Translations under genes and position numbers: made by a program
Shown here: piece by piece, positions 7,894 to 16,797 of the stretch
Layout: every line of letters starts with the position of its first letter
Numbering within the stretch: the stretch's first letter is position 1
The notes under the pieces: model-generated
What the model saw: only the letters and a program-made list of their open reading frames with translations
Database searches by the model: none
What the model was told of the DNA's origin: nothing
From: Myxococcales bacterium
GTDB taxonomy: Bacteria > Myxococcota_A > UBA9042 > GCA-2863065
Assembly (NCBI GenBank): GCA_018780435.1
Contig: JADMJS010000004.1
Location: forward strand, 1 to 48,711
Reading direction: 5' to 3'
DNA: 48,711 nt

Positions 7894-8161
7894 GGAGATC
7901 CTCGAATCGGACGCTCCCGGGACGCGGGACGCAGTTGGGGCGCACCCCGGGTGCCCGGAGGCTGGCGACATGAACGCGGGGAACGGGTGAAAGGTTCCCG
8001 GCGACCGCCACTTAAACGCCCGTATGATTACAACCACTTGCCATCACAGCACAGGACGAGGCGGCGCGGGAATCTAGATCGTCGTCCCCTAGAGTGCAAT
8101 TCAGAACTGGGGGAGTCGGCTCGTTGACACCGCATCGAGCGACTGCCACCGTCATAGGCCC

Positions 8162-9394
8162 ATGAAGAACGTCGTCTTCGTCGCTCCCCACTTCCTCGAG
8201 AACACCCTCCGTTACGTCCAGGCGCTCGCCGACCTCGACGGCACGCGGGTGGGGCTCATCTCCTGTGATCCCGTCACCAAGCTCCCGCCGCGCTTTCGCG
8301 AAGGCGTCGAGGCCCACTACCGGGTGGCCGACTGTCTCGACCCGGCGCAGCTCGCAAAGGCGTGTCGCGGGCTCGCCCACGGCATGGGCGCGATCGACCG
8401 CTTGCTCGGCCCGCTCGAACAGATGCAATTGCCGCTCGCGCACGCCCGAGAGGCGTGCGGAATCCCCGGCATGGGCGTCGCGACCGCGACGGCGTTCCGC
8501 GACAAGACCCGTATGAAGGACCTCTTCCAGCGGGCCGGCGTGCCCTGCGCGCGACACCGCCGCATCGAATCCGCAGCCGACGCCTACGCCTTCGTCACCG
8601 AGGTCGGTCTGCCCATCATCCTGAAGCCCATCGATGGGCTCGGCTCGCGTGGCACACAACGAATCCGCACGTCCGCCGAGCTCGACGCGGCGCTCAAGTC
8701 GCTCTCGCCCTCCCCGAGCCGGCCGATACAAGCCGAGGAGTTCATTCGCGGCATCGAGCGCACCTGCGAGACCGTGACCATCACGACGCGCGGTAGCCGC
8801 CAGTCCATCTGGCACAGCGGCACTCACTACCTCCCGGGCCCCCTCGAGGTCATCGAGAACCCGTGGATCCAGTACTGCGTCCTCCTCCCTCGCGAAGACG
8901 ACGCCGACTTCCGCGCCTTCACCCCGCTGAACGTGGCGGCGCTCGATGCGCTCGGAATGGAGACGGGCCTCTCCCATATGGAGTGGTTCGTGCGTCGCGA
9001 CGGGACCCACGCCGTCAGCGAGGTTGGCGCCCGGCCGCCGGGGGTCCAGATCATGCCGCTCATGTCCATCGCCCACGGGGTGGACATGGTCGATGAGTGG
9101 TGTCGTCTCCAAGTCCACGGCCAATTCAGCCGACCGGCGCGCCGGCTCGCCGCGGGCGTCGCGTTCTTCCGGGGCCAGGGTCAAGGCAAGCGAGTCACCG
9201 CCGTACGGGGCGTCGCGGAAGCCAACGACGGCGTCGGACCGCTCGTCGTCGACAAGAAGCTGCCGACCGTCGGGCAGCCCGCCACGAGCGGCTACGAAGG
9301 CGAAGGCTGGGCCATCGTCGCCCACGAGCGCACCGAGGTGGTCCGACAGGCGCTCTCCCACATGGTGAGCCATGTCCGCGTCGAGCTCGGCTGA
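8162..9394 (+). CDS. ATP-grasp carboxylate-amine ligase family protein
   Basis: 410 residues. The N-terminal pre-ATP-grasp domain starts KNVVFVAPHF. The central domain has the ATP-binding Lys and glycine loop (PIILKPIDGLGSRG, about residues 155-168), the hinge QAEEFIRG (about 193-200) and the Mg-binding signature SEVGARPPG (about 286-294). This matches the L-amino-acid ligase/biotin-carboxylase-like group that activates a carboxylate as acyl phosphate and couples it to an amine. The substrate is not predictable from sequence. The gene ends 23 bases inside the following MepA-like gene, so the two are probably one transcript, which hints at a peptide or cell-wall substrate. A perfect TTGACA lies 38 bases upstream but no convincing -10 follows. 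Confidence 0.85.
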   Translation: MKNVVFVAPHFLENTLRYVQALADLDGTRVGLISCDPVTKLPPRFREGVEAHYRVADCLDPAQLAKACRGLAHGMGAIDRLLGPLEQMQLPLAHAREACGIPGMGVATATAFRDKTRMKDLFQRAGVPCARHRRIESAADAYAFVTEVGLPIILKPIDGLGSRGTQRIRTSAELDAALKSLSPSPSRPIQAEEFIRGIERTCETVTITTRGSRQSIWHSGTHYLPGPLEVIENPWIQYCVLLPREDDADFRAFTPLNVAALDALGMETGLSHMEWFVRRDGTHAVSEVGARPPGVQIMPLMSIAHGVDMVDEWCRLQVHGQFSRPARRLAAGVAFFRGQGQGKRVTAVRGVAEANDGVGPLVVDKKLPTVGQPATSGYEGEGWAIVAHERTEVVRQALSHMVSHVRVELG

Positions 9395-10706
9395 GCCCGG
9401 CGCCGCGCGGCGTCGTCTCTCGGGCGTCGTGGCCGCAGCGGTCGCGCTCGCGACCGGCTGGCCCGGTTGTAGCGGAGGCGACGTGCTCATCCACGAGGCG
9501 CCCCTCGACGCGGGCGCCAACCGCGAACCGAGAACGGGGGCAACGGCAGAGGCCAACGCGGAGCCGGAGACCACGTCGTCGCCCCGCCGTGAGGACGAGG
9601 GCCCAGACCGTCGGCCTGGCGTCGACGTCGACGTCGCGGGCTTCGATCCGGAGGACGACCCGGAGCTCATCGACGACTATTTCGACGCGGTGGAAGACGG
9701 CAACGAGGTCGAGCCTCCCCCGCGACCCACCGGTCTCCCCGGCGACCGCGCCTTCTCGATCGGCGCGGCTAACGGCGGGTGGCTCATCGGCGGCAAGCCA
9801 CTCCCGCTGAGGGGGCGCCACTTCCGCGTCCTGCCCGGCACTGCGCAGCGCGGCTGGTACTTCGGCACCGACGCGCTCCTCGGCATCATCGATCGTGCGT
9901 CCGATCAGGTCGGGAGGCGCTATGGCGGCGCGCCCCTACGCGTCGGCAACATGAGCCGGCGCGAAGGCGGCAAGATCACCCCGTCGGTCTCACACCAGAA
10001 CGGGAGGGACGTCGATATTGGGATCTATGCGACCGATCTCGACGGACAGACCACCGATCCCGGCGGCTTCCCGAAGTTCGACGGCCGCCTTGGTAACCCC
10101 ATGGTCGACACCACCGGGGACTACCTCTTCGATGTGGCCCGTAATTGGGCCTTCGTCGAGGCCCTGCTTGGGGACGCCGGCGCTCGAGTGCAGTGGATCT
10201 TCCTCGACGACCCACTCGAAGAGATCTTGCTCGACCACGCGGTGAGGATGCGGGTGAACGGCGAGCTCATCGCGCGCGCCGAGAAGGTCATCGTGCGGCC
10301 GAAGAACTCGAGCCCGCACGCGAACCACTTCCACGTCCGAATCTTCTGCAACCAAGGGGACTTGCAGTACGGGTGCAAGGACATGGGGCCCGAGTGGGAG
10401 TGGGTCGAGGAGGCCCGCGCTGTCGAAGATCAGCTCCTCGAAGGCATCGTCGATGACGTGATGAGCGGGCGCCGCCAGCTCGACCTCTTCAACCCGGAGT
10501 CGGAGCCGCCGCTGGCCGTGGACCTCGAGCCGCGGGGCAGCGCCTCGCCCACGCCCGAGATCCCTCTCCCCGGCACTCGGGAGCCGGGTGTGATCCCCTA
10601 CCCGCCCGACGGCCGGCGTTCCATGCAGGGCCGCGACCCCGGCGGGGCGCACTCGCCCGACCAGCTCCCCGACCCGCCCACGGACGTCCAGCTCAACCTG
10701 AAGTAG
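9372..10706 (+). CDS. MepA-like murein DD-endopeptidase (penicillin-insensitive type), lipoprotein-like
   Basis: 444 residues. The catalytic domain (about 125-345) has both zinc motifs of the MepA/M74 LAS-type fold: H208-x-x-G-x-D213-x-D215 (SHQNGRDVDIG) and H316-x-x-H319-x-H321 (HANHFHVRI). These enzymes cut D-Ala-mDAP cross-links in peptidoglycan. The N-terminus is an Arg-rich start, a hydrophobic core and a Cys at about 33, suggesting export with possible lipidation, followed by a disordered acidic linker (about 40-120). After the domain comes a Pro-rich tail of about 80 residues. It overlaps the ATP-grasp gene by 23 bases. MepA is usually about 275 residues, so the linker and tail are additions. 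Confidence 0.85.
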   Translation: MSASSSAEPGAARRRLSGVVAAAVALATGWPGCSGGDVLIHEAPLDAGANREPRTGATAEANAEPETTSSPRREDEGPDRRPGVDVDVAGFDPEDDPELIDDYFDAVEDGNEVEPPPRPTGLPGDRAFSIGAANGGWLIGGKPLPLRGRHFRVLPGTAQRGWYFGTDALLGIIDRASDQVGRRYGGAPLRVGNMSRREGGKITPSVSHQNGRDVDIGIYATDLDGQTTDPGGFPKFDGRLGNPMVDTTGDYLFDVARNWAFVEALLGDAGARVQWIFLDDPLEEILLDHAVRMRVNGELIARAEKVIVRPKNSSPHANHFHVRIFCNQGDLQYGCKDMGPEWEWVEEARAVEDQLLEGIVDDVMSGRRQLDLFNPESEPPLAVDLEPRGSASPTPEIPLPGTREPGVIPYPPDGRRSMQGRDPGGAHSPDQLPDPPTDVQLNLK

Positions 10707-10807
10707 GGAATGGGGAGTCGGAACAGCAGCCCGGGTGCGTTCCCGCGTCCTCCCCGTTGGCGCCTTGGCGCGAGCCCTCGTACGGCGGGCCCCACCAGCC
10801 GAGTCGT

Positions 10808-11527
10808 TCAGTCCTTACGACCACCCGCGAGCTGAAGGAGGATCGAGAGGATCTTCATGAACATGATCGCGAAGTTGGTGAAGAGCACGAGCGCGCCCGC
10901 GAGGTGCTCGTTCTCCGGGTAGTGGCGCACGATCTGCTGGGTGTCGAAGAGGATGAAGCCCGTGAACAGCATCACGCCCGCGAACGAGAGGATGAGGGCG
11001 AACATCGACGACTGGATGAAGAGGTTGATGAGGCCGAGCGCGATGAGCGCGATGAGGCCGACGGTGAGCATGCCGCCCATGAACGAGAAGTCGCGCTTGG
11101 TGGTCGCGGCGTAGAAGCTCAGCGCGCCGAAGGCGACGGCGGTGATGCCGAAAGCCTGACCGACGTAGGTCATCGAGCTACCCGTGAGCATGTCGCCCAT
11201 GATGAGGGCGACTTGGATGAGGCCGCTCATCACGATACCGGTGAAGAGCCCGTAAGCGGCGAAGGCCACGGTGTTGATGCCGGCCGTGTGGCGCACGCTC
11301 TGGGCGAACCAAGCGAGGCCCATCCAGCCGACGGTCATGAGCAGCGAGCCGACCCAGCCGGACGTGGCCATCCACATGCCGATGCCGGCCTTGATGGCCA
11401 GGAACGACCCGGCGGCCGAGAGGGCGACGCCGAAGGCCATCCAGCCGTAGACACGCTTCAGAAAGTCGTTTCGGGTCGCGACACTCGCACCGGCGACGGG
11501 CCTTGACGTTGCGTTCTGAAATGCCAT
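10808..11527 (-). CDS. BAX-inhibitor-1/YccA family membrane protein
   Basis: 239 residues from the ATG at 11527, preceded by AAGGAGAG 9 bases upstream. It has seven hydrophobic segments, starting with the family-typical NDFLKRVYGWMAFGVALSA, and ends FTNFAIMFMKILSILLQLAGG with a short charged tail (RKD). The size and pattern match bacterial BI-1 proteins (YccA/YbhL, BsYetJ), which sit in the inner membrane. BsYetJ conducts Ca in a pH-dependent way and YccA binds the FtsH protease, so a role in membrane homeostasis is likely. It is transcribed alone, divergent from glutamate racemase (191 bases between starts). Confidence 0.9.
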   Translation of the reverse strand: MAFQNATSRPVAGASVATRNDFLKRVYGWMAFGVALSAAGSFLAIKAGIGMWMATSGWVGSLLMTVGWMGLAWFAQSVRHTAGINTVAFAAYGLFTGIVMSGLIQVALIMGDMLTGSSMTYVGQAFGITAVAFGALSFYAATTKRDFSFMGGMLTVGLIALIALGLINLFIQSSMFALILSFAGVMLFTGFILFDTQQIVRHYPENEHLAGALVLFTNFAIMFMKILSILLQLAGGRKD

Positions 11528-11718
11528 GGTCGGTCTCTCCTTGGGTGATGGTGGCCCGGCGCTCGCACGCGGCCGCTGGCGGCGCCCGTTTCGCTTTTGT
11601 TGGAGGGGCGCGGCGTTGGCAGGAAGATAGGGCACGGGTGCCCTGTTGTCCGCATCCAGCGCGAAAAAAGTCCCATCGCGCGACGCCAATGAGGGCAGCC
11701 AGGGGAGTCCGAGTCAGA

Positions 11719-12540
11719 ATGAGCAAGGTTGGAATCTTCGACTCGGGCCTCGGTGGCCTCACCGTCGCACGCGCCATCGCGCGCCGCTTCCCCGCATCAA
11801 ACCTCATCTACCTCGGTGACACCGCCCGCTTGCCCTATGGCGCGAAGTCCGAAGAGGCCGTCACGCGCTACGCGGTGCGATGCGTGCGCTACCTGGTCGA
11901 GCTCGGCGCGGAGACCATCGTCGTCGCGTGCAACACCGCGAGCGCGTGCGCGTTGCCGACGCTACAGGCGACCTACGGGAAGACCCGCGTCCTCGGGGTC
12001 ATCGAGCCGGGCGCACGCGCGGCCGTCGCTGCGACGACGTCAGGCGCCATCGGCGTCATCGGGACCGAACGCACGGTGTCGAGCCGCGGTTATCACAATG
12101 CCATCGCGGCGCTGGCACCGGACGCCCGCGTTACGGCGCTCGCGACCCCCGTGCTCGTGCCGCTCGTCGAAACGGGCTGGATCGACCACCCCGTGACGCG
12201 CCTCACCATCGAGACTTACTTGCAGGAGCTCCACAGCGCTGCGCCTGGCATCGACACGCTCGTCCTCGGCTGCACGCACTACCCGGTGTTGCGAACCCTG
12301 TTGACCGAGCTCACGACGGCGATCTTCGGCCGCACCGTCCACCTCGTGGACAGCGCGGAGGCGATCGCGGAGGCACTCGCCCCGGCCCTCATGGGCCTGC
12401 GCTCGGGCGACCGCCAAGGCGGGCTCGGCGAACGCCACTTCGCCGTGACCGACCTGCCGGCGAGCTTCGCCAAGGTCGCCGCGACCTTCTGGCCGGAGAC
12501 CTTGCCGCCCGTCGAGGCGGTCGATCTTACGATGGATTAG
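11719..12540 (+). CDS. murI: Glutamate racemase
   Basis: 273 residues, a normal length. It interconverts L- and D-glutamate to supply D-Glu for peptidoglycan. The start MSKVGIFDSGLGGLTVARAI is diagnostic, with Asp and Ser of the FDSG loop at residues 8-9. The two catalytic acid/base cysteines are C71 (VACNTASAC) and C185 (LGCTHYP). The YLGDTARLPYG segment is also conserved. The start at 11719 is chosen because the signature begins there; an open frame extends upstream without domain content. Its stop overlaps the convergent GST-like gene by four bases, so antisense transcription is likely unless termination occurs inside genes. Confidence 0.96.
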   Translation: MSKVGIFDSGLGGLTVARAIARRFPASNLIYLGDTARLPYGAKSEEAVTRYAVRCVRYLVELGAETIVVACNTASACALPTLQATYGKTRVLGVIEPGARAAVAATTSGAIGVIGTERTVSSRGYHNAIAALAPDARVTALATPVLVPLVETGWIDHPVTRLTIETYLQELHSAAPGIDTLVLGCTHYPVLRTLLTELTTAIFGRTVHLVDSAEAIAEALAPALMGLRSGDRQGGLGERHFAVTDLPASFAKVAATFWPETLPPVEAVDLTMD

Positions 12541-13373
12541 ATCACGCCCGAGCCCTGGATCTCGTGGTTCTCGGCCATCGAGACGCCGCGGTGACGACGG
12601 TAGGCGTCGGTCATGAGCGCCACCGTCGGGTGCGCCGCCCAGGCGTCACGCGTCTGTTTCAACGCGTCGGGCGCGATGCCTTGCAGCCGAAACGGGCACC
12701 AGGGCTGCGGAATGACCCAGCTTGCCAGGGCAGCGCAGACGAGCCCTCTCGCCGTTGGGCGGTTCGGATCGGCGTAATCGTCGGCCGCGTCATCGAGCCC
12801 GTGTCGAAACACCTCCTCGGCGGCGCGCACAGTCGCGGCGTCGTCGAGATGCCAGCCCCTACGAAGTGCCGCGGCGACACCGGGGAAGACGGACTTGTAG
12901 ATGAGACGCCGGGTCGGGCCGCGACCGATGGAGAAGAGCGCACAGGCGAAGTCGGGATCGGCGAGCACGGCGCGATACCAGAGGATCTCCGACGCCCTCC
13001 CGAACTCTCGGTCGAGCACGTCGAGCGCGTCGGGCACCCGGCTCAGGATGGACCAGTCGATGGCACTCCAACGCGCGGACGGCTGAGGATTCTCGGCCAG
13101 ATGACGCACCGTCGCCCCGAGCCCGACGACGATCTTGCCGTTCGCGTCGAGCGCAGGGACGTGCGGCTGGCGGGTCGCGAGGGTCACCTGCGCGACGTGA
13201 GCGCCCGGGAGCAAGCTCTTGACCCAATAGGGGCTCGACGCGGCGTCGAGGAGGAAACGGACGGCTTCGCACCGGGGCGAGGCCATGATCTGGTAGAGGG
13301 TGGAGAGCGGCACGTCGGCAGGTTCGCCGGTGCGGCAGCTCTTGTCCATCCGGCTCTGGCCAGTGTCGTTCAC
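12537..13373 (-). CDS. Glutathione S-transferase-like protein
   Basis: 278 residues. The N-terminal about 85 residues read as a thioredoxin/GST fold (LYQIMASPRCEAVRFLLDAA, then HVPALDANGKIVVGLGATVRHLAE, matching the cis-Pro and substrate loop). The rest is a helical domain consistent with a GST C-terminal region, although diverged. Cys at about residue 34 lies in the usual active-site region. The start is a GTG whose GTGA overlaps the stop of the preceding HAMP-like gene; an ATG at 13349 is the alternative. It closes a four-gene leftward block. The family call is moderate and the substrate unknown. Confidence 0.6.
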   Translation of the reverse strand: MNDTGQSRMDKSCRTGEPADVPLSTLYQIMASPRCEAVRFLLDAASSPYWVKSLLPGAHVAQVTLATRQPHVPALDANGKIVVGLGATVRHLAENPQPSARWSAIDWSILSRVPDALDVLDREFGRASEILWYRAVLADPDFACALFSIGRGPTRRLIYKSVFPGVAAALRRGWHLDDAATVRAAEEVFRHGLDDAADDYADPNRPTARGLVCAALASWVIPQPWCPFRLQGIAPDALKQTRDAWAAHPTVALMTDAYRRHRGVSMAENHEIQGSGVI

Positions 13374-13972
13374 TCGACCCGAGACCGCTTCTCGGCGATG
13401 AGGTCGTTCAAGGCGGCACGTGCGCCGGACGGCAGCGTCAGCTCGCGCAGCCCTTCGAGCACGGCGAGCTCGGTGCGCTCGCGATCCTTGAGGGCGTTTA
13501 CCATAGCCAACATGTCCGTGGAGACGGACTGAAAGGCGTCGCCCTGCCGAAACGCGCGCGCCCGGCTGTATTGTCCGGCAGCGACGGCTGCCAGCGAGCT
13601 CCGTAGCGCCACCATCGGGCCGGCGACCTTGTGCGTCATGACGAGCCCAGTCGCGGCGAGCAGCAGCACCAGGGTCGCTCCAGCGGCGGAGAGTCCGATG
13701 AGGACGCCGTGGTCGGACGATGTGAACATCTCCTGCATGATGACGGCGTCATCGGGCGAGTAGAGCGCATTCAGTCCGTCGAGGATCGCGGCCGACGCCG
13801 TGTGCGCTTGCCAGACGATCACGGCACCGAGCACGAGGAAGAGGCCCACGGTGAGCACCGCGATGGCCCCAACCCACGGGAGCTGGAAGTGCGCGTCGAT
13901 CAGCAGATTGCGAAGGCGCCGCTGGTTCGGCTGTCTCGCGGTTTGGGGACGGGTCTCAGCGTTGGCGATCAT
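13370..13972 (-). CDS. Two-TM HAMP-like membrane protein without an output domain
   Basis: 200 residues. Two membrane helices (about 33-55 and 88-110) flank a short periplasmic loop of about 30 residues. After TM2 comes MTHKVAGPMVALRSSLAAVAAGQYS, a HAMP-type first helix with the conserved Pro, and a second amphipathic helix ending in a coiled-coil-like region to the C-terminus. There is no kinase, methyl-acceptor or cyclase domain, so it may signal through a partner. It starts at an ATG sharing one base with the stop of the HEAT-repeat gene, with GGAGG just upstream; it is coupled at both ends. Confidence 0.75.
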   Translation of the reverse strand: MIANAETRPQTARQPNQRRLRNLLIDAHFQLPWVGAIAVLTVGLFLVLGAVIVWQAHTASAAILDGLNALYSPDDAVIMQEMFTSSDHGVLIGLSAAGATLVLLLAATGLVMTHKVAGPMVALRSSLAAVAAGQYSRARAFRQGDAFQSVSTDMLAMVNALKDRERTELAVLEGLRELTLPSGARAALNDLIAEKRSRVE

Positions 13973-14739
13973 CAGGAGCCTCCGAGATAGGCGAGCAAGG
14001 TCTTCACGAGGAGCGTGGCCGCGGCGTCGAGTACGTCATCACGACTCGTGCCGACGACGTTGAGGTTGGTCCACTGGGTGAGCGTCGCGCCGCCCGGCCG
14101 CAGCGCGAGCGTCACGCGGAGGGTGCCGCGGTCATCAGAGAGCGAGACCAGCTCGCCGATGAGCTCGAGCTGGACGCCGAGCGGCGTGGCCGCCTCGTCG
14201 GGCGCGACGAAGTCGAAGCGCTCACCGACCTCGATGTCCTTGGCGAGCAGGCGCTCGACGACGCGGTCCTTGAAGTGCGGGTCCTGGCCGAGGCGAGCGA
14301 CGTGGACCGCCTTCGGCCGATCCGCAAAGCGCTCCGGAGCAGCGAGGAACGCAGCCACGATGCGCTCCGTGGAGCGACGGGCTACGTCCGCCAGCGATCG
14401 GTCGTCACCATCGAAGAGCGGCACCAGCGCCGGCACCGTGGTCACGTCGCCGAGCTTGCCGAGCGCCATCGCCGCGGCCACCCGCACGGCGGGGTGGGCG
14501 TCGCCGAGCATCCCCACGAGGGGGCGCGCGACGCGGAGGCTGTGTCGTGACTGGGCGCCCAGCGCCAGGGTGGCCTGCGCCCGCACCTTGAAGTTCGGGG
14601 ACGCGAGCAGGGCGAGGGCGGCGTCTACTTCGTGCTGAGAAGCGGCTCCCGACGGGCGCGCTCGCGGCGCGTCAGCCGCAGCAAACGAGCTGGCCCCGAG
14701 GAGCAGCACGAAGGGCAGAGCGTGGGAGAGGATCGTCAC
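13972..14739 (-). CDS. Exported HEAT-repeat protein
   Basis: 255 residues. A Sec signal peptide (about 1-22, AAADA) precedes HEAT-like alpha repeats (about 35-130), such as NFKVRAQATLALGA, HPAVRVAAAMALGKLGD and TTVPALVPLF. The C-terminal half, about 165-255, is a separate region (GVQLELIGELVSLS...LRVTLALRPG) resembling a small alpha/beta sensor of the kind found in periplasmic assembly factors. I do not recognise it. HEAT repeats normally bind protein partners. The gene is coupled to the HAMP-like membrane protein that follows, so a periplasmic/membrane signalling pair is plausible. Confidence 0.8.
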   Translation of the reverse strand: MTILSHALPFVLLLGASSFAAADAPRARPSGAASQHEVDAALALLASPNFKVRAQATLALGAQSRHSLRVARPLVGMLGDAHPAVRVAAAMALGKLGDVTTVPALVPLFDGDDRSLADVARRSTERIVAAFLAAPERFADRPKAVHVARLGQDPHFKDRVVERLLAKDIEVGERFDFVAPDEAATPLGVQLELIGELVSLSDDRGTLRVTLALRPGGATLTQWTNLNVVGTSRDDVLDAAATLLVKTLLAYLGGS

Positions 14740-14821
14740 GTCCAGCCCTTCGGGACGTTCGGACGGGAAGTTTCAGGTCCTAGGAATCAAGATGAGTGGC
14801 GACGGGCGACGGCTGGCCCTT

Positions 14822-16651
14822 CTACGATCGAGGCAGACGGCGGCGCTCGCGGTCGAGCCGCTGCAGGATGGGTCGACGCCGACGCCGCTGGTGAAGCGTC
14901 CACGCGAGGCCGAGACCGAGGATGACGAAGGCGCCTTCGAGGGTGCCCGAGGGAGGCGTCGTCGCGCCCATGGAGCAGCCATCCGATGACAGGGCGGTCG
15001 ACTCCATGACCGAGGCATAGGCCCGCGGGAACAGGACGGTATCGCCGTTCGGAGCGACCGCGATGAGGTCGTAGGTCCCGGGCCGAAGGTCGGCGGGGAC
15101 CGTCGCGGTCGCGAGGCTCGGTGAGACCACTTGAACCGCGTCGAGATCGGTGCCGCCGAGCTTGAACAAGGTCCCGGTCGCAAAGCCGGTCCCGGTGATG
15201 GAGACATCGACGGCGACGCCGCCGGGGCCTTCGTCCGGCGACATCGCGGTGATGGTCATGGCGGGAGGGGCCGCCCCGTCCGAGCCGTCAGTCCCGTCGG
15301 TCGCGCCGGTGCCGTCCGCCCCGTCCGTGCCGTCCGTCGCGTCCGTGCCGTCCGCGCCGACGACCGCCTCACACTGACCCGCCGCCGTGCAGAGTTCGGC
15401 GTCGCCGCACGCGCCACACGTGCCGCCACAGGTGTCGGGTCCGCACTCTTTGCCGGCACACTCCGGGACGCACGCCGCGATACAGAGGCCCTGGGCCTCG
15501 TCACATGCGGTGCCGACGTTGCAGGGCGCCGAGCCGCAGGTGCCGCCGCAGCCGTCGGGGCCACACTCTTTGTTCGTACAAGCCGGCGTACACGGCGCTT
15601 TACATTGCCCTTCGACGCACTCGAAGGTGGCCTGACAGTTACCGCACTTGCCGCCGCAGCCATTGTCGCCACAGACCTTGCCCGCGCACTGAGGGACACA
15701 CGGGACCTCACACTGCCCAGCCGGGGTACACTTCTCGTCGCCGGTGCAGACCCCGCACAGCTCGCCGCAGCCGTCGTCGCCACACTCCTTGCCAGAACAA
15801 TCCCCAACGCACCCGTCGTCCGACGACAGGATCCGCATGCGCAGGATGACGTCCCCATTCAGCGTCTTGGTGCCGAAGTCCACGTTCTCGAAGAACTTCC
15901 ACTGCTTGTTGCCGGTGCAGGTCCCGACCGGCCAGATGATGTGCATGACGTTTGACGCCATCGTGAGTGACTTCGTCGTGGGCGTCCCGTCGAGGATCAT
16001 CGCCGCGGGTTGACAGCCACAACCGAGGTTCAGCTCATTGACGATCATGCACTGAAACGTGTCCCACTCGGTGGACAGGTCCGTCGCCTTCTTCTTGTAG
16101 CGGACCACGACGAGGACCGTGCCTTCCGTGACCGCGGGGGGCGCGCCGTCCGGGTCGCTGGGATCGAACTGAAAGCTGTAGGCCTGATTGCCCTTGATGG
16201 GCACTCCGAAGTCCCCGTTGTAGTAGAACTCGTCGGAATCGATGACGAAATCGGGCGTGGGATTGGCCGGAGCCGGACCCGCGCCGGCGTTCAGGTAGAT
16301 CTCGATGTAGACCGATGTCCCGAGGTTCGGGTTTCCCGCCGGCCCTGCGAACATCATGTCTACGCCGTCGATGTTGAACGGGTAATCGTCTTCGGACGGT
16401 CGGAAGAGCACGCCAAAGCCTTCGCCTTCGACGAAGCCGGGCTCGACCTGCTGCACGTTGCCGTTGATCCCTTGGACGGCTTCGTAGATGTCTTCGGCGA
16501 ACTTGTCGTGCTTCAGCACTTTGGGCGTCTGCGCCGTCGCGGTCGCCGGAGAGAGCACGGCCGAGGACAGGACGGCCGAGGACAGCACGGTCAGGAGCAG
16601 CAGCGGCCCCGCCGCTCGAAGGGTCATCGCGGTGGCTGGGGTACTGGACAT
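14822..16651 (-). CDS. Cys-rich surface protein with TIG domain and MYXO-CTERM-like sorting signal
   Basis: 609 residues. Order: Sec signal peptide (about 1-40, with an in-frame duplicated AVLSS core); an unrecognised N-terminal domain (about 45-275) with acidic aromatic strands; four Cys-rich repeats of about 40 residues (about 276-427) of the form C-G-x-x-G-C-G-x-x-C-G-x-C; a Thr-Asp-Gly linker (about 430-460); an IPT/TIG Ig-like domain (about 463-547); and a C-terminal signal with Cys (SSDGCSMG), a hydrophobic helix (FVILGLGLAW) and an Arg cluster, followed unusually by about 20 further basic residues. AGGAGGTCCC precedes the ATG. The tripartite Cys-TM-Arg tail predicts processing by a myxosortase and lipid or surface anchoring. 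It is divergent from xseA and probably leads the HEAT/HAMP/GST genes. Confidence 0.85.
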   Translation of the reverse strand: MSSTPATAMTLRAAGPLLLLTVLSSAVLSSAVLSPATATAQTPKVLKHDKFAEDIYEAVQGINGNVQQVEPGFVEGEGFGVLFRPSEDDYPFNIDGVDMMFAGPAGNPNLGTSVYIEIYLNAGAGPAPANPTPDFVIDSDEFYYNGDFGVPIKGNQAYSFQFDPSDPDGAPPAVTEGTVLVVVRYKKKATDLSTEWDTFQCMIVNELNLGCGCQPAAMILDGTPTTKSLTMASNVMHIIWPVGTCTGNKQWKFFENVDFGTKTLNGDVILRMRILSSDDGCVGDCSGKECGDDGCGELCGVCTGDEKCTPAGQCEVPCVPQCAGKVCGDNGCGGKCGNCQATFECVEGQCKAPCTPACTNKECGPDGCGGTCGSAPCNVGTACDEAQGLCIAACVPECAGKECGPDTCGGTCGACGDAELCTAAGQCEAVVGADGTDATDGTDGADGTGATDGTDGSDGAAPPAMTITAMSPDEGPGGVAVDVSITGTGFATGTLFKLGGTDLDAVQVVSPSLATATVPADLRPGTYDLIAVAPNGDTVLFPRAYASVMESTALSSDGCSMGATTPPSGTLEGAFVILGLGLAWTLHQRRRRRPILQRLDRERRRLPRS

Positions 16652-16797
16652 GGGACCTCCTGACGATGTGTGGGCCGAATCTACGTGGAGAGCCTACTCG
16701 ACCCGATCCACGGGAACAAGAGCGACGGAGCGCGGCCCCTGCCGCCCTCCCCTCCCGCCCTCTGGCGGCACCACCCCGCCTCCGGTAGGGTGCGCCC

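Noticed and set aside
8124..8157. Perfect TTGACA upstream of the ATP-grasp gene as a promoter
   Set aside because: The nearest -10-like sequence (TCATAG) is 22 bases away, and nothing suitable lies at 16-18 bases; not supported as a promoter.
8012..9670. Minus-strand open frame of 552 codons across the ATP-grasp gene
   Set aside because: High-GC antisense shadow with no domain; the ATP-grasp motifs are all on the plus strand.
10707..10807. Terminator between the convergent MepA-like and BI-1 genes
   Set aside because: Only short GGCGCC-type self-complementary bits are visible; no stem long enough to call.
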